Shown here one piece after another: positions 13,660 through 21,817 of a DNA stretch of 21,824 nucleotides. The stretch is taken from assembly GCA_964434535.1 (NCBI GenBank), contig CAYSWA010000038.1, positions 1 through 21,824 on the forward strand. Reading direction: 5' to 3'. A model generated the notes under the pieces. It made no database searches. It had not been told where the DNA came from and saw only the letters and a program-made list of their open reading frames with translations. Origin of the DNA: SM23-32 sp964434535 (GTDB lineage: Bacteria > Planctomycetota > Brocadiia > SM23-32). Each line of letters starts with the position of its first letter. The stretch's first letter is position 1. The position numbers were made by a program, and so were the translations under genes.

Positions 13660-16600
13660 TCATCGGGCGTACGCGTGATCAATGGCGCCGGCGGCCGTCT
13701 GGCCGAACCGGCGGGCGCGGCCGGTGAAGTCCCGCAGGAACGGGCCGTTGAACTGCCACTCGTAGAGCTCCTCGATGTCCGTGCGCGCGTCCTGCAGAGT
13801 ACCCTGGGCCACGCGGAGGAACTCAAGCGCGCCCGCCAGCCAGCGGCCCTGCGGCGTGCCGCCCACGTGGAGGTCGGCCTCGTTGGCGAGCGAGACCTCG
13901 TGCCCGATCCCCGCGCCCTGCGCATCGAGCCGGCCGTCCACGTAGAGCGCGAGCGTGCCCGCCTCGCGGTCGGCCTCGGCGATCAGGTGATGCCACTCGC
14001 CATCGTTCAGCGAGGCGCGGCCCTCGAGCGTTGCCGCGGCATCCGCGCCCTTCACGGCGAAGACGGCCGCACCGCCCTCCCCGACCGTCAGCGAGTAGCC
14101 GGCATCGGCCATCTTCTCGATGAGGACGCCGCCCCGGCCGGGCTCGGCCCGGAAGCAAGCCTCCAGCAGCAGGTCGGAGGTGTAGATCTCCGGGCTCTTC
14201 AGCCGCTCTCCCTCGACGGTGACCCAGAGCGTCGCCCCCTCGCCCTCGCCGATGCTGACGGTCCGCTCTTCAGGTTCGACACCGGGCTCGCCCTTCGGCA
14301 GCGCGATGCGGGCCTCCAGCGTGCGGTCGGCGAACTCGCCGGTCGGGCTCAGGTAGACCAGGACGCTGAACGAGGCGAGGTCGGGCCTGGCCTCGGGGGT
14401 GAAGGTGAAGCGGTGCGGTCCGACCGAGCCGGTCGGCTTCGGCAGGCCGCCCCAGGCGTTGAAGCCGCCGAAGGCCGTGGGCTTGATCCAGTGCAGGTGC
14501 ACGGCGACCTGCTGGTCGGGGACGGGCTCGCTGAGCGTGACCTCCACGTCGAACGGCTCTCCGGGGACGGCGTGAGAGGGGAGGGTCACCTCGGCCCATG
14601 CGCCCTCGGGCTTCTTGCCGGCCTCCAGGCGGAAGGGCTCATCGAGCGTCGCGTCCTCCAGCACCAGGTACTGCCCCTCGCCGTCGAGGGCGAGCGCGCC
14701 CTGGGTCCAGTCCTCCAGCGGGCCGTTCACGTAGTCTGCGGCACCGACGTTGACGCCCCTGAGGGGATAGGTCGGCCGCGTGTAGTATTCCTCCCGCGCG
14801 ACGTGATAGGGGGTCATGTACCAGTGCTCGTCGATGACGACGGACGGGTCGGCGTTGTTGCGGGTGAAGTTCCACTCGCCGACCGTGGCGTAGAGGCTCC
14901 AGGGCACGAAGGCCTTGACGCCCCGGCCCTCGGCGGCGGAGCCGGGCGCCGGGCGGAAGTCGTGCCCCGCCGCGTCGCGCAGGGGCGGCTCGGCGGCCAT
15001 CACCCCCACGTCGCTCGCCATGGCGTCGCGTGCACGCAGCGCCCCGCGCATCTGCTCCAGTTCGGGCCGGGTCACGCCGGTGGACTCGAAGACGCCGACC
15101 CTGCCAGCGACGTCGTGGAAGACGTTCCGGGAGTAGGCGTTCGTCTCGTAGGCGAACTCGCCCTCCTTCTCGCTGATCTGGTAGACGTTGGGGTCGGCCT
15201 CTTCCTCGGTCGGCTGGGCGTGCCAGAAGACCCAGCCGGAGATGTCCTGCCAGATCTCGCCGAGGAACTTGTCGCGCCCGGCCTGGGGGGCCTGGCGCCG
15301 CGAGCCCTTGGAGAAGCGGTAGACGGTGTTGTTGAAGATGGTGTTCTGGTAGCTGATGATCTCCTGGAAGGCCGAGGTGTTGCAGTACTTGCTGGCGGGA
15401 TCGTTGTTGTTGCCCCAGGCGATGTTGTTGAAGTGGTAGTTCTTGAACGACCCGTCCAGGTAGTAGGCGAAGCCGAACCGCGCGCTGCCCGGCCGCTCGG
15501 CGTTGTAGCGCCAGTTCATGTAGCCGCCGGGATTGCCGCTGACGTTGTCGTAGACGTAGAACGGGCCGCCCTGCCAGGTCTCGATCCCGCCCCAGTCGTT
15601 GCTCTTCAGAAGCGAATCGACCACCTTGTTGTGGTGGATGAGGAAGCGCGTGAAGGGGGCGTCCCACCGGGCGCCCGAGCCCTTGCCGCCGGTGACGTTG
15701 ATGCCCTGCGCGGCGCAGCGCTCCACCACGTTGCCGGCGATCTCAGCCGCCTTCGCGCGCCCGACGCTGATCGCCACGCCGTGCTCGCTGCGGATGACGC
15801 GGAAGCCGACGTGGTCCAGCTTGTTGCGCAGCACCGCCACTCGGCCCAGCACGCCGATCGGCGGGTCGTGCTTGCCCCAGCGCGAGCTGTCGCTCACGGC
15901 GATGGCCCCATGGTCGGCGTGCGAGATGCGGTTGTCGGCGATGCGCACGTCCTCGATGCGGCCCGTGTCGCTGCCCACCTTGATGCGCACGGGCATCTGC
16001 ACGTGCTCGAAGGTGCAGTTGCTGACCTCGATGTCCTCGCCGCTGCCGACCATGCGGATGACGGCGCACTCCACGTCGGGATGGACAAAGGTCCGGGCAG
16101 TCAGGTCCCAGAAGACGTTGGTGAAGCGGAAGGTGAGCCCGCTGACCGTTACGTGGCTCAGGTCGCCGGCGTCGATCAGGTTCAGGTGCCTGGCCGCTTC
16201 GACCTTCACCGTGTCCGGCTCGACGTCGCCCGGCAGGCGCACGTAGAGCCGCCCGCCGCCTTCCTGCCTGTCGAACCAGAACTCGCCCGGCCCGTCCAGG
16301 TAGTGGGGCCTGTCCTCCAGGTAGTAGCGGTTGCCCCGGATGATCTCGCCGCTGTCGCCGTACCAGACGCCCTGGAAGGCGACGGCGTTCTGCTCGGGGT
16401 CGTAGTCCTCGATCTTCGAGGCGAACGGCGAGCCCATCATGATGCCGAACTCGGTCCAGACCAGTCCGCCCTCGTAGTGGCCGGCCGGCCTGGTGATGTG
16501 CTGCCTGTCGACGCCAAGGTGCATCTTCTTGCCGCCGACGGTGGCCTTGTGGACCGTGCGCTTCCACCACTCGGGGTTCTCCCACTGCCACCACTGGCTC

Positions 16601-17226
16601 ATCACGTCGTCCGGGTCGGTCACCTTCCAGTTCGGCGTGCGGGCCAGCTTAAGGCGCGTGATCTCGCCGTGCGGGCCGGCCATCCAGACGCAGCGCGGGG
16701 CGAAGTCGAGGTCCGCCCGCCAGACCAGCTCACTTGCGGGGACGTCGGGATGGTCGGCGCCCTTCGTCCAGCCGGTGACCGTCTCGGAGCCGTAGATCGC
16801 CGCCTCGCCCTCGCCCCAGGCGGGCTCGCTGGTCAGGCGGATCGGCTCGCCCGGCTCGCCGCTCTCGTCGGCCACGAGCGCGCCCCGGTAGATGACGCCG
16901 CGCTTGAAGACGTAGGTGGTCGGGCCCCCGTGCGCGGCGGCGCTGCCCGTCGCCTCCGTGTCCCAGGGATGGTGCTTCCACGCCGTCTGCTTCGAGAGGC
17001 CGTCGCGCGCGTCGTCGCCGCCCTCGAAGTCGATGTAGCGGACCGTCTCGCCCGCCCGGAAGATGAACGGCTCGGGCGCCCACTCCAGGTCGCCCGTCTC
17101 TACGACGGTGGCGTGCGGCTTCTGCCAGGACCAGGTCTGGCCGGCGGCCGCCGGCGCTCGCCAGCCGACGGCCAGCAGGATCAGCACGCCCGACAGGATG
17201 ATCGCGTTCGCTGGGCTGCCCGTCAT
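13660..17226 (-). CDS. Secreted right-handed beta-helix protein with C-terminal LamG/concanavalin-like domain
   Basis: The protein has 1188 residues from the ATG at 17226, with AAGGAGAG 8 nt upstream. Residues 1-28 are a signal peptide: a hydrophobic run IILSGVLILLAVGW, then APAAAG. From about 62 (RYIDFEGGDD) to 630 it reads as a pectate-lyase-like parallel beta-helix, with many short N-, V- and I-rich turns such as IEVSNCTFEHVQMPVRI, RIADNRISHADHGAIAV and IIYQNTIFNNTVYRF-like repeats. A region at about 835-1000 looks beta-sandwich. Residues about 1010-1155 form a LamG-type lectin domain (LLLEACFRAEPG, GEWHHLIAEADREAGTLALYVDG). It is likely an exported polysaccharide-active or binding enzyme, with the lectin domain tethering substrate. 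No known lyase or hydrolase active-site motif is recognised, so the reaction is unknown. The start overlaps the GH9-like stop by 4 nt (ATGA), implying coupled expression. Confidence 0.83.
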   Translation of the reverse strand: MTGSPANAIILSGVLILLAVGWRAPAAAGQTWSWQKPHATVVETGDLEWAPEPFIFRAGETVRYIDFEGGDDARDGLSKQTAWKHHPWDTEATGSAAAHGGPTTYVFKRGVIYRGALVADESGEPGEPIRLTSEPAWGEGEAAIYGSETVTGWTKGADHPDVPASELVWRADLDFAPRCVWMAGPHGEITRLKLARTPNWKVTDPDDVMSQWWQWENPEWWKRTVHKATVGGKKMHLGVDRQHITRPAGHYEGGLVWTEFGIMMGSPFASKIEDYDPEQNAVAFQGVWYGDSGEIIRGNRYYLEDRPHYLDGPGEFWFDRQEGGGRLYVRLPGDVEPDTVKVEAARHLNLIDAGDLSHVTVSGLTFRFTNVFWDLTARTFVHPDVECAVIRMVGSGEDIEVSNCTFEHVQMPVRIKVGSDTGRIEDVRIADNRISHADHGAIAVSDSSRWGKHDPPIGVLGRVAVLRNKLDHVGFRVIRSEHGVAISVGRAKAAEIAGNVVERCAAQGINVTGGKGSGARWDAPFTRFLIHHNKVVDSLLKSNDWGGIETWQGGPFYVYDNVSGNPGGYMNWRYNAERPGSARFGFAYYLDGSFKNYHFNNIAWGNNNDPASKYCNTSAFQEIISYQNTIFNNTVYRFSKGSRRQAPQAGRDKFLGEIWQDISGWVFWHAQPTEEEADPNVYQISEKEGEFAYETNAYSRNVFHDVAGRVGVFESTGVTRPELEQMRGALRARDAMASDVGVMAAEPPLRDAAGHDFRPAPGSAAEGRGVKAFVPWSLYATVGEWNFTRNNADPSVVIDEHWYMTPYHVAREEYYTRPTYPLRGVNVGAADYVNGPLEDWTQGALALDGEGQYLVLEDATLDEPFRLEAGKKPEGAWAEVTLPSHAVPGEPFDVEVTLSEPVPDQQVAVHLHWIKPTAFGGFNAWGGLPKPTGSVGPHRFTFTPEARPDLASFSVLVYLSPTGEFADRTLEARIALPKGEPGVEPEERTVSIGEGEGATLWVTVEGERLKSPEIYTSDLLLEACFRAEPGRGGVLIEKMADAGYSLTVGEGGAAVFAVKGADAAATLEGRASLNDGEWHHLIAEADREAGTLALYVDGRLDAQGAGIGHEVSLANEADLHVGGTPQGRWLAGALEFLRVAQGTLQDARTDIEELYEWQFNGPFLRDFTGRARRFGQTAAGAIDHAYAR

Positions 17227-19697
17227 CTTCGGCTCTCCTTCACGCATTGTCGCGCCGCCAGGTAGCCCCACGCGTAGGTGGTCGGCGGCATGCTCTGGTG
17301 CACGGTGTACTCGCACATCAGCGGCCAGGAGTAGATGTCCCAGTACGCCTCGGCCACGGGCCACTCCTCGATCGGCGGGGTCACGTTGCGGTAGGGGATC
17401 AGCTTCCAGCGCGTGACCCAGTCCGGCGGCGGCCAGAACTCCAGGTCCATCGTCCCGTAAGGCGTTATGCCCGGGGGCGCCTTGCGGCCCGTCCTGCGCG
17501 CGTCCACGACCAGCAGGTTCTCGACGGTCCGGATGCCGACGCCGCTGGTCAGGGCCATGTTCAGCGGGTTGGCCCCGGCGCTGTACTGGCCGGCCAGCAC
17601 GGCGCCGGCCAGGTAGCGCCGCTCGCCGGTGAGGGCATGGGCACGCAGCAGTCGCTCGGGCTGCGGCGCCGAGAGCGAGCCGAGCCCGATCGGCTGGCCG
17701 GCGTTGCTCAGCACCCAGCCGAAGCCGGTCTGGCGGCCGAAGGCCAGCTCCTCCTCGGCGTCGGCGATGAGGGCGGCGCGCGCGTTCGCCTTGATCCGCG
17801 GCTCGGCCAGCTCGCCCGCGAGCCGCGCGTAGATGAACGCCGCGTCCCGCTGCACGTGATGTCCCCAGTGGAAGATGGCCGGCTCTTCGGCGAAGCCGCA
17901 GGTGCTCAGGAACAGCTCGTGCCACCGGCGCTCGCCGGTCAGGCGGTAGAGTTCCAGCGCGGCCAGGTTGCGCCCGTCTTTCGCGCGCCAGGAGAGCTCG
18001 CCGTCGGGGTGTCGCCTGCGGAACTCCCGCTCGGCCCACTCCATGGCGCCGACGGCGCTCTGGCGGTAGGGGGCGGCGCGCCCGGCCATGCCGTGCGTCT
18101 CGAACCAGTGCGCGGCGCGCGCGGCGACGCCGCCGTAGAGCCAGCTCGACTCGTGGTCGGGGGCGAAGGCCATCAGCGGCAGCGTGTCGGTCCAGCTCGT
18201 CTCGCCCGGGGCGGGGTGGCTCTCTGACTCGATGCCGCCGCGGATGCCGCCCTCGGGCGTCTGCATGCGGCGATAGCAGTCGATGTTCCAGAGCGCCTCG
18301 TCCATCAGGTCGGGCACCTGGTCGCCGGACTCGGGGATGTTCAGGTCGAGCCGGGCGAAGTAGTCGGGGAAGAGCTCCAGCAGCTCCAGCTTCGCCCGCG
18401 TGGCCCGCAGGTGGCCGACGCGGCGGTCCCAGTCGCCCGCGTCGAAGTAGCCGCCCCAGGCGTCGGGCACCACCTCGTCGGTGCGGTGGGCGACGAGCTG
18501 GCGGAACGTGTCGCCCTGGCCGCCGGACTCGATGCGGCGGAACGTGGTGTCGTAGACCACCTTCCCGTCGTCGGGGTGGAAGCCGCGCGGGCGCGTCCAG
18601 TCCGTGTAGGGCTCCTCCAGCGCGATGCCGCTGCGCTGGTGGTAGAAGCCGCGCGCGGCGACCTTGAAGGCATCCTCCCAGGCGTTCTCCGCGATGGGGA
18701 AGGGGTAGCTGCACCCGATGCCTTCGACGCAGACGCGGTAGCGACCGGGCGCGTCGAAGGCCGAGAAGTCGAGCTCGTAGACGTCGGCCAGGTTGAAGTT
18801 CCGCCCCTTCGCCTGGTAGCCGGGCGATGGCTGGGAGGCCGGCTTGCGCAGCCGCGCGGCCCCGCTGAAGACTGCCTCGCCGGTGGACTCGTCGATCAGC
18901 CGGAACGGCGCCCCCTCCTCGTAGGCATCGCAGGCGCCGCCCGTGCCCATCCAGAGCGAGAGGAAGGCGACCTTGGACGGGTCATCGGGGCGGAAGCCGA
19001 CCTGCGTCGCGTGGACGGCCTCGCTGCGCACCTGCGACGGCTCGTGGCGGTAGGCGATGACCGTGCGGTCCAGGTTGAGCCGGTCGGCGCGGACCTGGTA
19101 GCTCTTGCCCTCGACCAGGGGGTGGGGCAGCTCCAGGTAGACGTGGTGCTCCTGGGGGAAGTCGAGCTGCGGCGCCTCATCGGTGGCCTTGCTCTTGCGG
19201 TGGACGGCGAGCGGCGGCAGGCCGCCCGCGTAGGCCGGGTCGTCCGGCGAGGAGACGACGAACGTGTCCGGCTCGTCCGCGTAGGCGGCCTGGAGGGGCA
19301 CGCCGGTGATCGAACGCGGGGTGTTGAGCCACTCCGGCTCCTCGCCCACGACGAGGCCGACCATCCGGCCGTCGCGGTGGAGCTCGCGGGCGCTGCCCTT
19401 GCCCTGGCGGGGGCGCAGCTCGTCGCCCGGGCGCGGCTCGTAGCGCACGAAGCTGCCGGGGATGATCCGGCGGGCGCGGATCGTGAGCGCCAGCACGTCC
19501 GGCGCGACCGCACAGACGTGCTCGAAGCGCGGCGGCTCGCCGGAGAACTGCGAGAGGTCGATCAGCTCCACCGGCGGGCGGATCTGCTCGGCCGGGGAGC
19601 CCTTCTGCGGGGCCGGCGCCGCGGGCGCAGTCGCCAGCGGAAGCAGCGGCAGCAGGCCACAGGCAACGAGCGCACGGGCAAGTCGGGGGCCGTTCAC
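17223..19697 (-). CDS. Secreted glycoside hydrolase family 9-like enzyme with N-terminal Ig-like domain
   Basis: The 824-residue product starts at a GTG (19697), chosen because GGAGG lies 8 nt upstream. A GTG 15 nt earlier would put the ribosome site inside the gene. A signal peptide is evident (RLARALVACGLLPLLPLA, then APAAPA). A cellulase-type Ig-like domain precedes the catalytic domain (VHATQVGFRPDDPSKVAFLS, then YELDFSAFDAPGRYRV). The (alpha/alpha)6 barrel starts near residue 340 with DAFKVAARGFYHQRSG. It shows GGYFDAGDWDRR with D419 and D422, the GH9 base/nucleophile-water pair. The late segment EEWPVAEAYWDIYSWP has E783 as candidate acid. GH9 enzymes invert beta-glycosidic bonds in cellulose, mixed glucans or related polymers. 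This divergent subgroup has no assigned substrate. It is coupled (ATGA) to the beta-helix gene and preceded by a palindromic leader. Confidence 0.86.
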   Translation of the reverse strand: MNGPRLARALVACGLLPLLPLATAPAAPAPQKGSPAEQIRPPVELIDLSQFSGEPPRFEHVCAVAPDVLALTIRARRIIPGSFVRYEPRPGDELRPRQGKGSARELHRDGRMVGLVVGEEPEWLNTPRSITGVPLQAAYADEPDTFVVSSPDDPAYAGGLPPLAVHRKSKATDEAPQLDFPQEHHVYLELPHPLVEGKSYQVRADRLNLDRTVIAYRHEPSQVRSEAVHATQVGFRPDDPSKVAFLSLWMGTGGACDAYEEGAPFRLIDESTGEAVFSGAARLRKPASQPSPGYQAKGRNFNLADVYELDFSAFDAPGRYRVCVEGIGCSYPFPIAENAWEDAFKVAARGFYHQRSGIALEEPYTDWTRPRGFHPDDGKVVYDTTFRRIESGGQGDTFRQLVAHRTDEVVPDAWGGYFDAGDWDRRVGHLRATRAKLELLELFPDYFARLDLNIPESGDQVPDLMDEALWNIDCYRRMQTPEGGIRGGIESESHPAPGETSWTDTLPLMAFAPDHESSWLYGGVAARAAHWFETHGMAGRAAPYRQSAVGAMEWAEREFRRRHPDGELSWRAKDGRNLAALELYRLTGERRWHELFLSTCGFAEEPAIFHWGHHVQRDAAFIYARLAGELAEPRIKANARAALIADAEEELAFGRQTGFGWVLSNAGQPIGLGSLSAPQPERLLRAHALTGERRYLAGAVLAGQYSAGANPLNMALTSGVGIRTVENLLVVDARRTGRKAPPGITPYGTMDLEFWPPPDWVTRWKLIPYRNVTPPIEEWPVAEAYWDIYSWPLMCEYTVHQSMPPTTYAWGYLAARQCVKESRR

Positions 19698-19713
19698 GCG
19701 TTCGTCCTCCACA

Positions 19714-19752
19714 GGCGGCGGCTTCCCAGGGTCTGCACAGACCCGCGCCGCC
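19714..19752. promoter_or_regulatory. Nested palindrome just upstream of the GH9-like gene
   Basis: An inner perfect dyad GGGTCTG-CA-CAGACCC (19729-19744) lies within outer arms GGCGGCG (19714-19720) and CGCCGCC (19746-19752). It sits between the oxidoreductase stop and the GH9-like gene, ending 4 nt before the GGAGG ribosome site. It could be a repressor operator, a leader structure limiting translation, or an intra-operon terminator/processing stem. No U-tract follows on the minus strand. Confidence 0.55.
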
Positions 19753-19796
19753 GTACCTTACCGCAAGCGGGCCCGCCCGGAAAGCTCAGCTCGCCC

Positions 19797-20876
19797 TCAC
19801 TCGGGGCGCAGCTCCGCGCGCGTCAGCTCGCGCCCCTCCCGCGCCGAGCGCAGCACCATCTGCGTCAGCTCGGTCAGCGCGAGCGCCTGCTCGGGGGTGG
19901 TGCCCACGCCGGGATCGTCCCCCCGTACGGCGCGGACGAAGTCGCGGTAGACGTGCTCGTTGCCCCCCGTCTTGTCCTGCCACGCGGTGGTGGTGTTCAT
20001 CCAGCGGAACGGCCCGCCCTCGTTGTGGTAGAAGGCGAACGGCTCGCCGTCGCCCATGCGGATGCCGCCCTCGGTGCCGAGGATGGTCACGCAGCGCTTG
20101 CCCGGATGGTGGGCGACCCAGGCCAGGTCGAACGTGTAGCAGAGCGCACCGGCGGTGCGCGCCAGGAAGGCGCAGTGCTCCTCGACGTCGAACTTCACCC
20201 CCGGGGGCAGGTCGTGCTCGTGCCCGCGGAAGGTCACGGCCGAAGCCGAGGTGAGCTGCGGCCAGCCGGTCAGGTTCAGCACCATGTCCATGAAGTACTG
20301 GCCCATGTCCATGACGATGCCGGCGCCGGCCAGATCGCTGTCCAGGAACCAGTGCGCGTCGACCACGCAATCGAGGCCCGGACGGCCGCGACGGCGGTAA
20401 TACTGCACGTCGACGCGGTAGACCTCGCCGAGCTTGCCGGCCTCGATGTAGTCGCGGGCCACGCTCGCCATGCCCCAGCGCATGCGCGAGCTGAAGAAGA
20501 TGACCTTCCTGTCCGCCCTGCGGGCCTCCTCGACGACCCGCTCGTTCTCCTCGACACTCAGCGCGCTCGGTTTCTCGCAGGCGACGTGCTTGCCGGCCCG
20601 CAGGGCGTCCACGGTGATCGGCACGTGGTAGGCCACGGGCGTGGCGACGGTCACGAAGTCGACGCCGGGCAGCTCCAGCAGCTCCCGGTGGTCGGTGAAG
20701 ACGGGCGTGTCGGGCGCGGCGAACTCCTCGCGCCGCCCCTCGGCCCGGCCGCGGTCCACGTCGCAGAGCGCCGCCAGCTCGATGCCGCATGCGGCGTAGG
20801 TCCTCAGGTGGGACGGGCTGATGTCGCCGCAGCCGATCAGGCCGGCCCGCACGGGCCTTCTTTCCTCGCTTGTCAC
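19797..20876 (-). CDS. Gfo/Idh/MocA-family oxidoreductase
   Basis: The 359-residue product starts at a GTG (20876), with GGGAGG 6 nt upstream. The GTG overlaps the previous stop (GTGA). It is an NAD(P)-dependent sugar or cyclitol dehydrogenase. The N-terminal Rossmann domain shows AGLIGCGDISPSHL (12-24), CDV at 38-40 and the catalytic-lysine motif CEKPSAL (K102). The C-terminal alpha/beta domain shows GAGIVMDMGQYFMD, where the family pattern D-x-G-x-H-x-x-D has Tyr (Y194) in the His position, as in glucose-fructose oxidoreductase-like members. There is no Tat or Sec signal, so it is cytoplasmic. Pairing with a TIM-barrel isomerase is typical of catabolism of oxidised or rare sugars through 3-keto intermediates. 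That role is inferred, and the substrate is unknown. Confidence 0.93.
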   Translation of the reverse strand: MTSEERRPVRAGLIGCGDISPSHLRTYAACGIELAALCDVDRGRAEGRREEFAAPDTPVFTDHRELLELPGVDFVTVATPVAYHVPITVDALRAGKHVACEKPSALSVEENERVVEEARRADRKVIFFSSRMRWGMASVARDYIEAGKLGEVYRVDVQYYRRRGRPGLDCVVDAHWFLDSDLAGAGIVMDMGQYFMDMVLNLTGWPQLTSASAVTFRGHEHDLPPGVKFDVEEHCAFLARTAGALCYTFDLAWVAHHPGKRCVTILGTEGGIRMGDGEPFAFYHNEGGPFRWMNTTTAWQDKTGGNEHVYRDFVRAVRGDDPGVGTTPEQALALTELTQMVLRSAREGRELTRAELRPE

Positions 20877-21742
20877 GTTCGTCCTCCCGGTCCGGTGACG
20901 CGGTCGATGGCGTCCTGCACGATGCGGCGTGCCCGGGGCAGCGGGGCCAGCAGGTCGCCCTCGGCCACCGACTCGAAGGTGAGCGCGCCGTCGTAGCCCG
21001 CGTCGCGATAGATGCGCACCAGGCGGTCCAGGTCGTCGCCCCAGCCGGTCAGCCTGCCGTCCTCGGTGACGCCCCTGACCTTCAGGTGCGACTGCGTGGC
21101 GAGCGAGGCGAGCTTCGCCGCGCCCTCGAAGACGGCCTCGCGCTGCTCGGGCGGCGCCTCGCCGCTCAGGAAGCCCCGGCACCAGTTGCTCGGGTCGGGG
21201 CAGGTGGTCAGCCGCCGGGAGCCGATCTCCCGGATCAGCCGGATGATCTCGTCGGCCGTGAAGAAGATCGAGTTGTGGTTCTCCAGGGCCATGTTCACCC
21301 CGTGGCGCTCGGCGATCGGGACGCACTGGCGGATGCCGTCGAGGGTGAGCTGTTCGAGCCGCTCGCGGTCTTCGCCCTCCACGTAGTAGCCGGTGAGCAT
21401 GCGGATGTTCGCCACGCCGAGCTCGCCGGCGATGGCGAGCCACCTTTTGACGTAGTCGATGTTGGCCAGCCGCCAGTCTTCGTCGCGCACGTAGGCGAAG
21501 TCGTTGTAGGTGGCCAGCGAGAGCACGCGCACGCCGGCGTCCTCGGCGTGGCGCATCACGCTCTCCAGGAAGGGCAGCTCGTCGGCGCCGAAGTCGCCCC
21601 CGGGCGCGCCGGCCTGGCCGGACATGATCTCGATGGCGTCGAAGCCCATCGCGGCGGTCATGTCCAGCGCCGCGAAGATGTCGAAGCCCTCGTCTTCCTC
21701 GAACTTCCTGCGGAAGCTCCACGAATGCAGTGCGGGTTCCAT
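20873..21742 (-). CDS. Sugar phosphate isomerase/epimerase-like TIM-barrel protein (xylose isomerase-like, AP-endonuclease 2 superfamily)
   Basis: The 289-residue product begins at the ATG at 21742 with GGGAG spaced 8 nt. Family features include LHSWSFRRKF at the N-terminus, GFDAIEIM, the metal-binding Glu E154 in ALENHNS, D183 in CPDPSNW, H219 in SHLKVRG and E257 in TFESV, the standard divalent-metal set of this barrel. It would isomerise or epimerise a sugar, or cleave a 3-keto glycoside as some relatives do. The specific reaction is not readable. There is no signal peptide. As first gene of the carbohydrate locus with a promoter immediately upstream, and overlapping the oxidoreductase by 4 nt, it likely works on the same metabolite. 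Confidence 0.9.
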   Translation of the reverse strand: MEPALHSWSFRRKFEEDEGFDIFAALDMTAAMGFDAIEIMSGQAGAPGGDFGADELPFLESVMRHAEDAGVRVLSLATYNDFAYVRDEDWRLANIDYVKRWLAIAGELGVANIRMLTGYYVEGEDRERLEQLTLDGIRQCVPIAERHGVNMALENHNSIFFTADEIIRLIREIGSRRLTTCPDPSNWCRGFLSGEAPPEQREAVFEGAAKLASLATQSHLKVRGVTEDGRLTGWGDDLDRLVRIYRDAGYDGALTFESVAEGDLLAPLPRARRIVQDAIDRVTGPGGRT

Positions 21743-21788
21743 CGTCCGGTCTCCCGACGGGTGGCTGATCGGCCCTGAGCGACGTGCG

Positions 21789-21817
21789 ATTGCACAGCAA
21801 GCGCGGCGGCGCGTCAA
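21789..21817 (-). promoter_or_regulatory. Predicted sigma70-type promoter for the carbohydrate locus
   Basis: On the reverse strand TTGACG at 21817-21812, a 17-nt spacer and TGCAAT at 21794-21789 match five and four consensus bases. The start near 21782 gives a leader of about 40 nt to the isomerase ATG. No clear operator is visible in the leader. Confidence 0.5.

Noticed and set aside
13660..18714. Single 1684-codon minus-strand protein
   Set aside because: Its first 490 or so codons are an out-of-frame shadow of the GH9-like gene; the ribosome site and signal peptide place the true start at 17226.
18411..20996. 861-codon plus-strand frame
   Set aside because: Antisense to GH9-like and Gfo/Idh genes; no motif.
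19797..21800. Single 667-codon minus-strand oxidoreductase fusion
   Set aside because: The N-terminal 308 codons are a shadow of the isomerase gene; Gfo/Idh similarity and the ribosome site begin at 20876.
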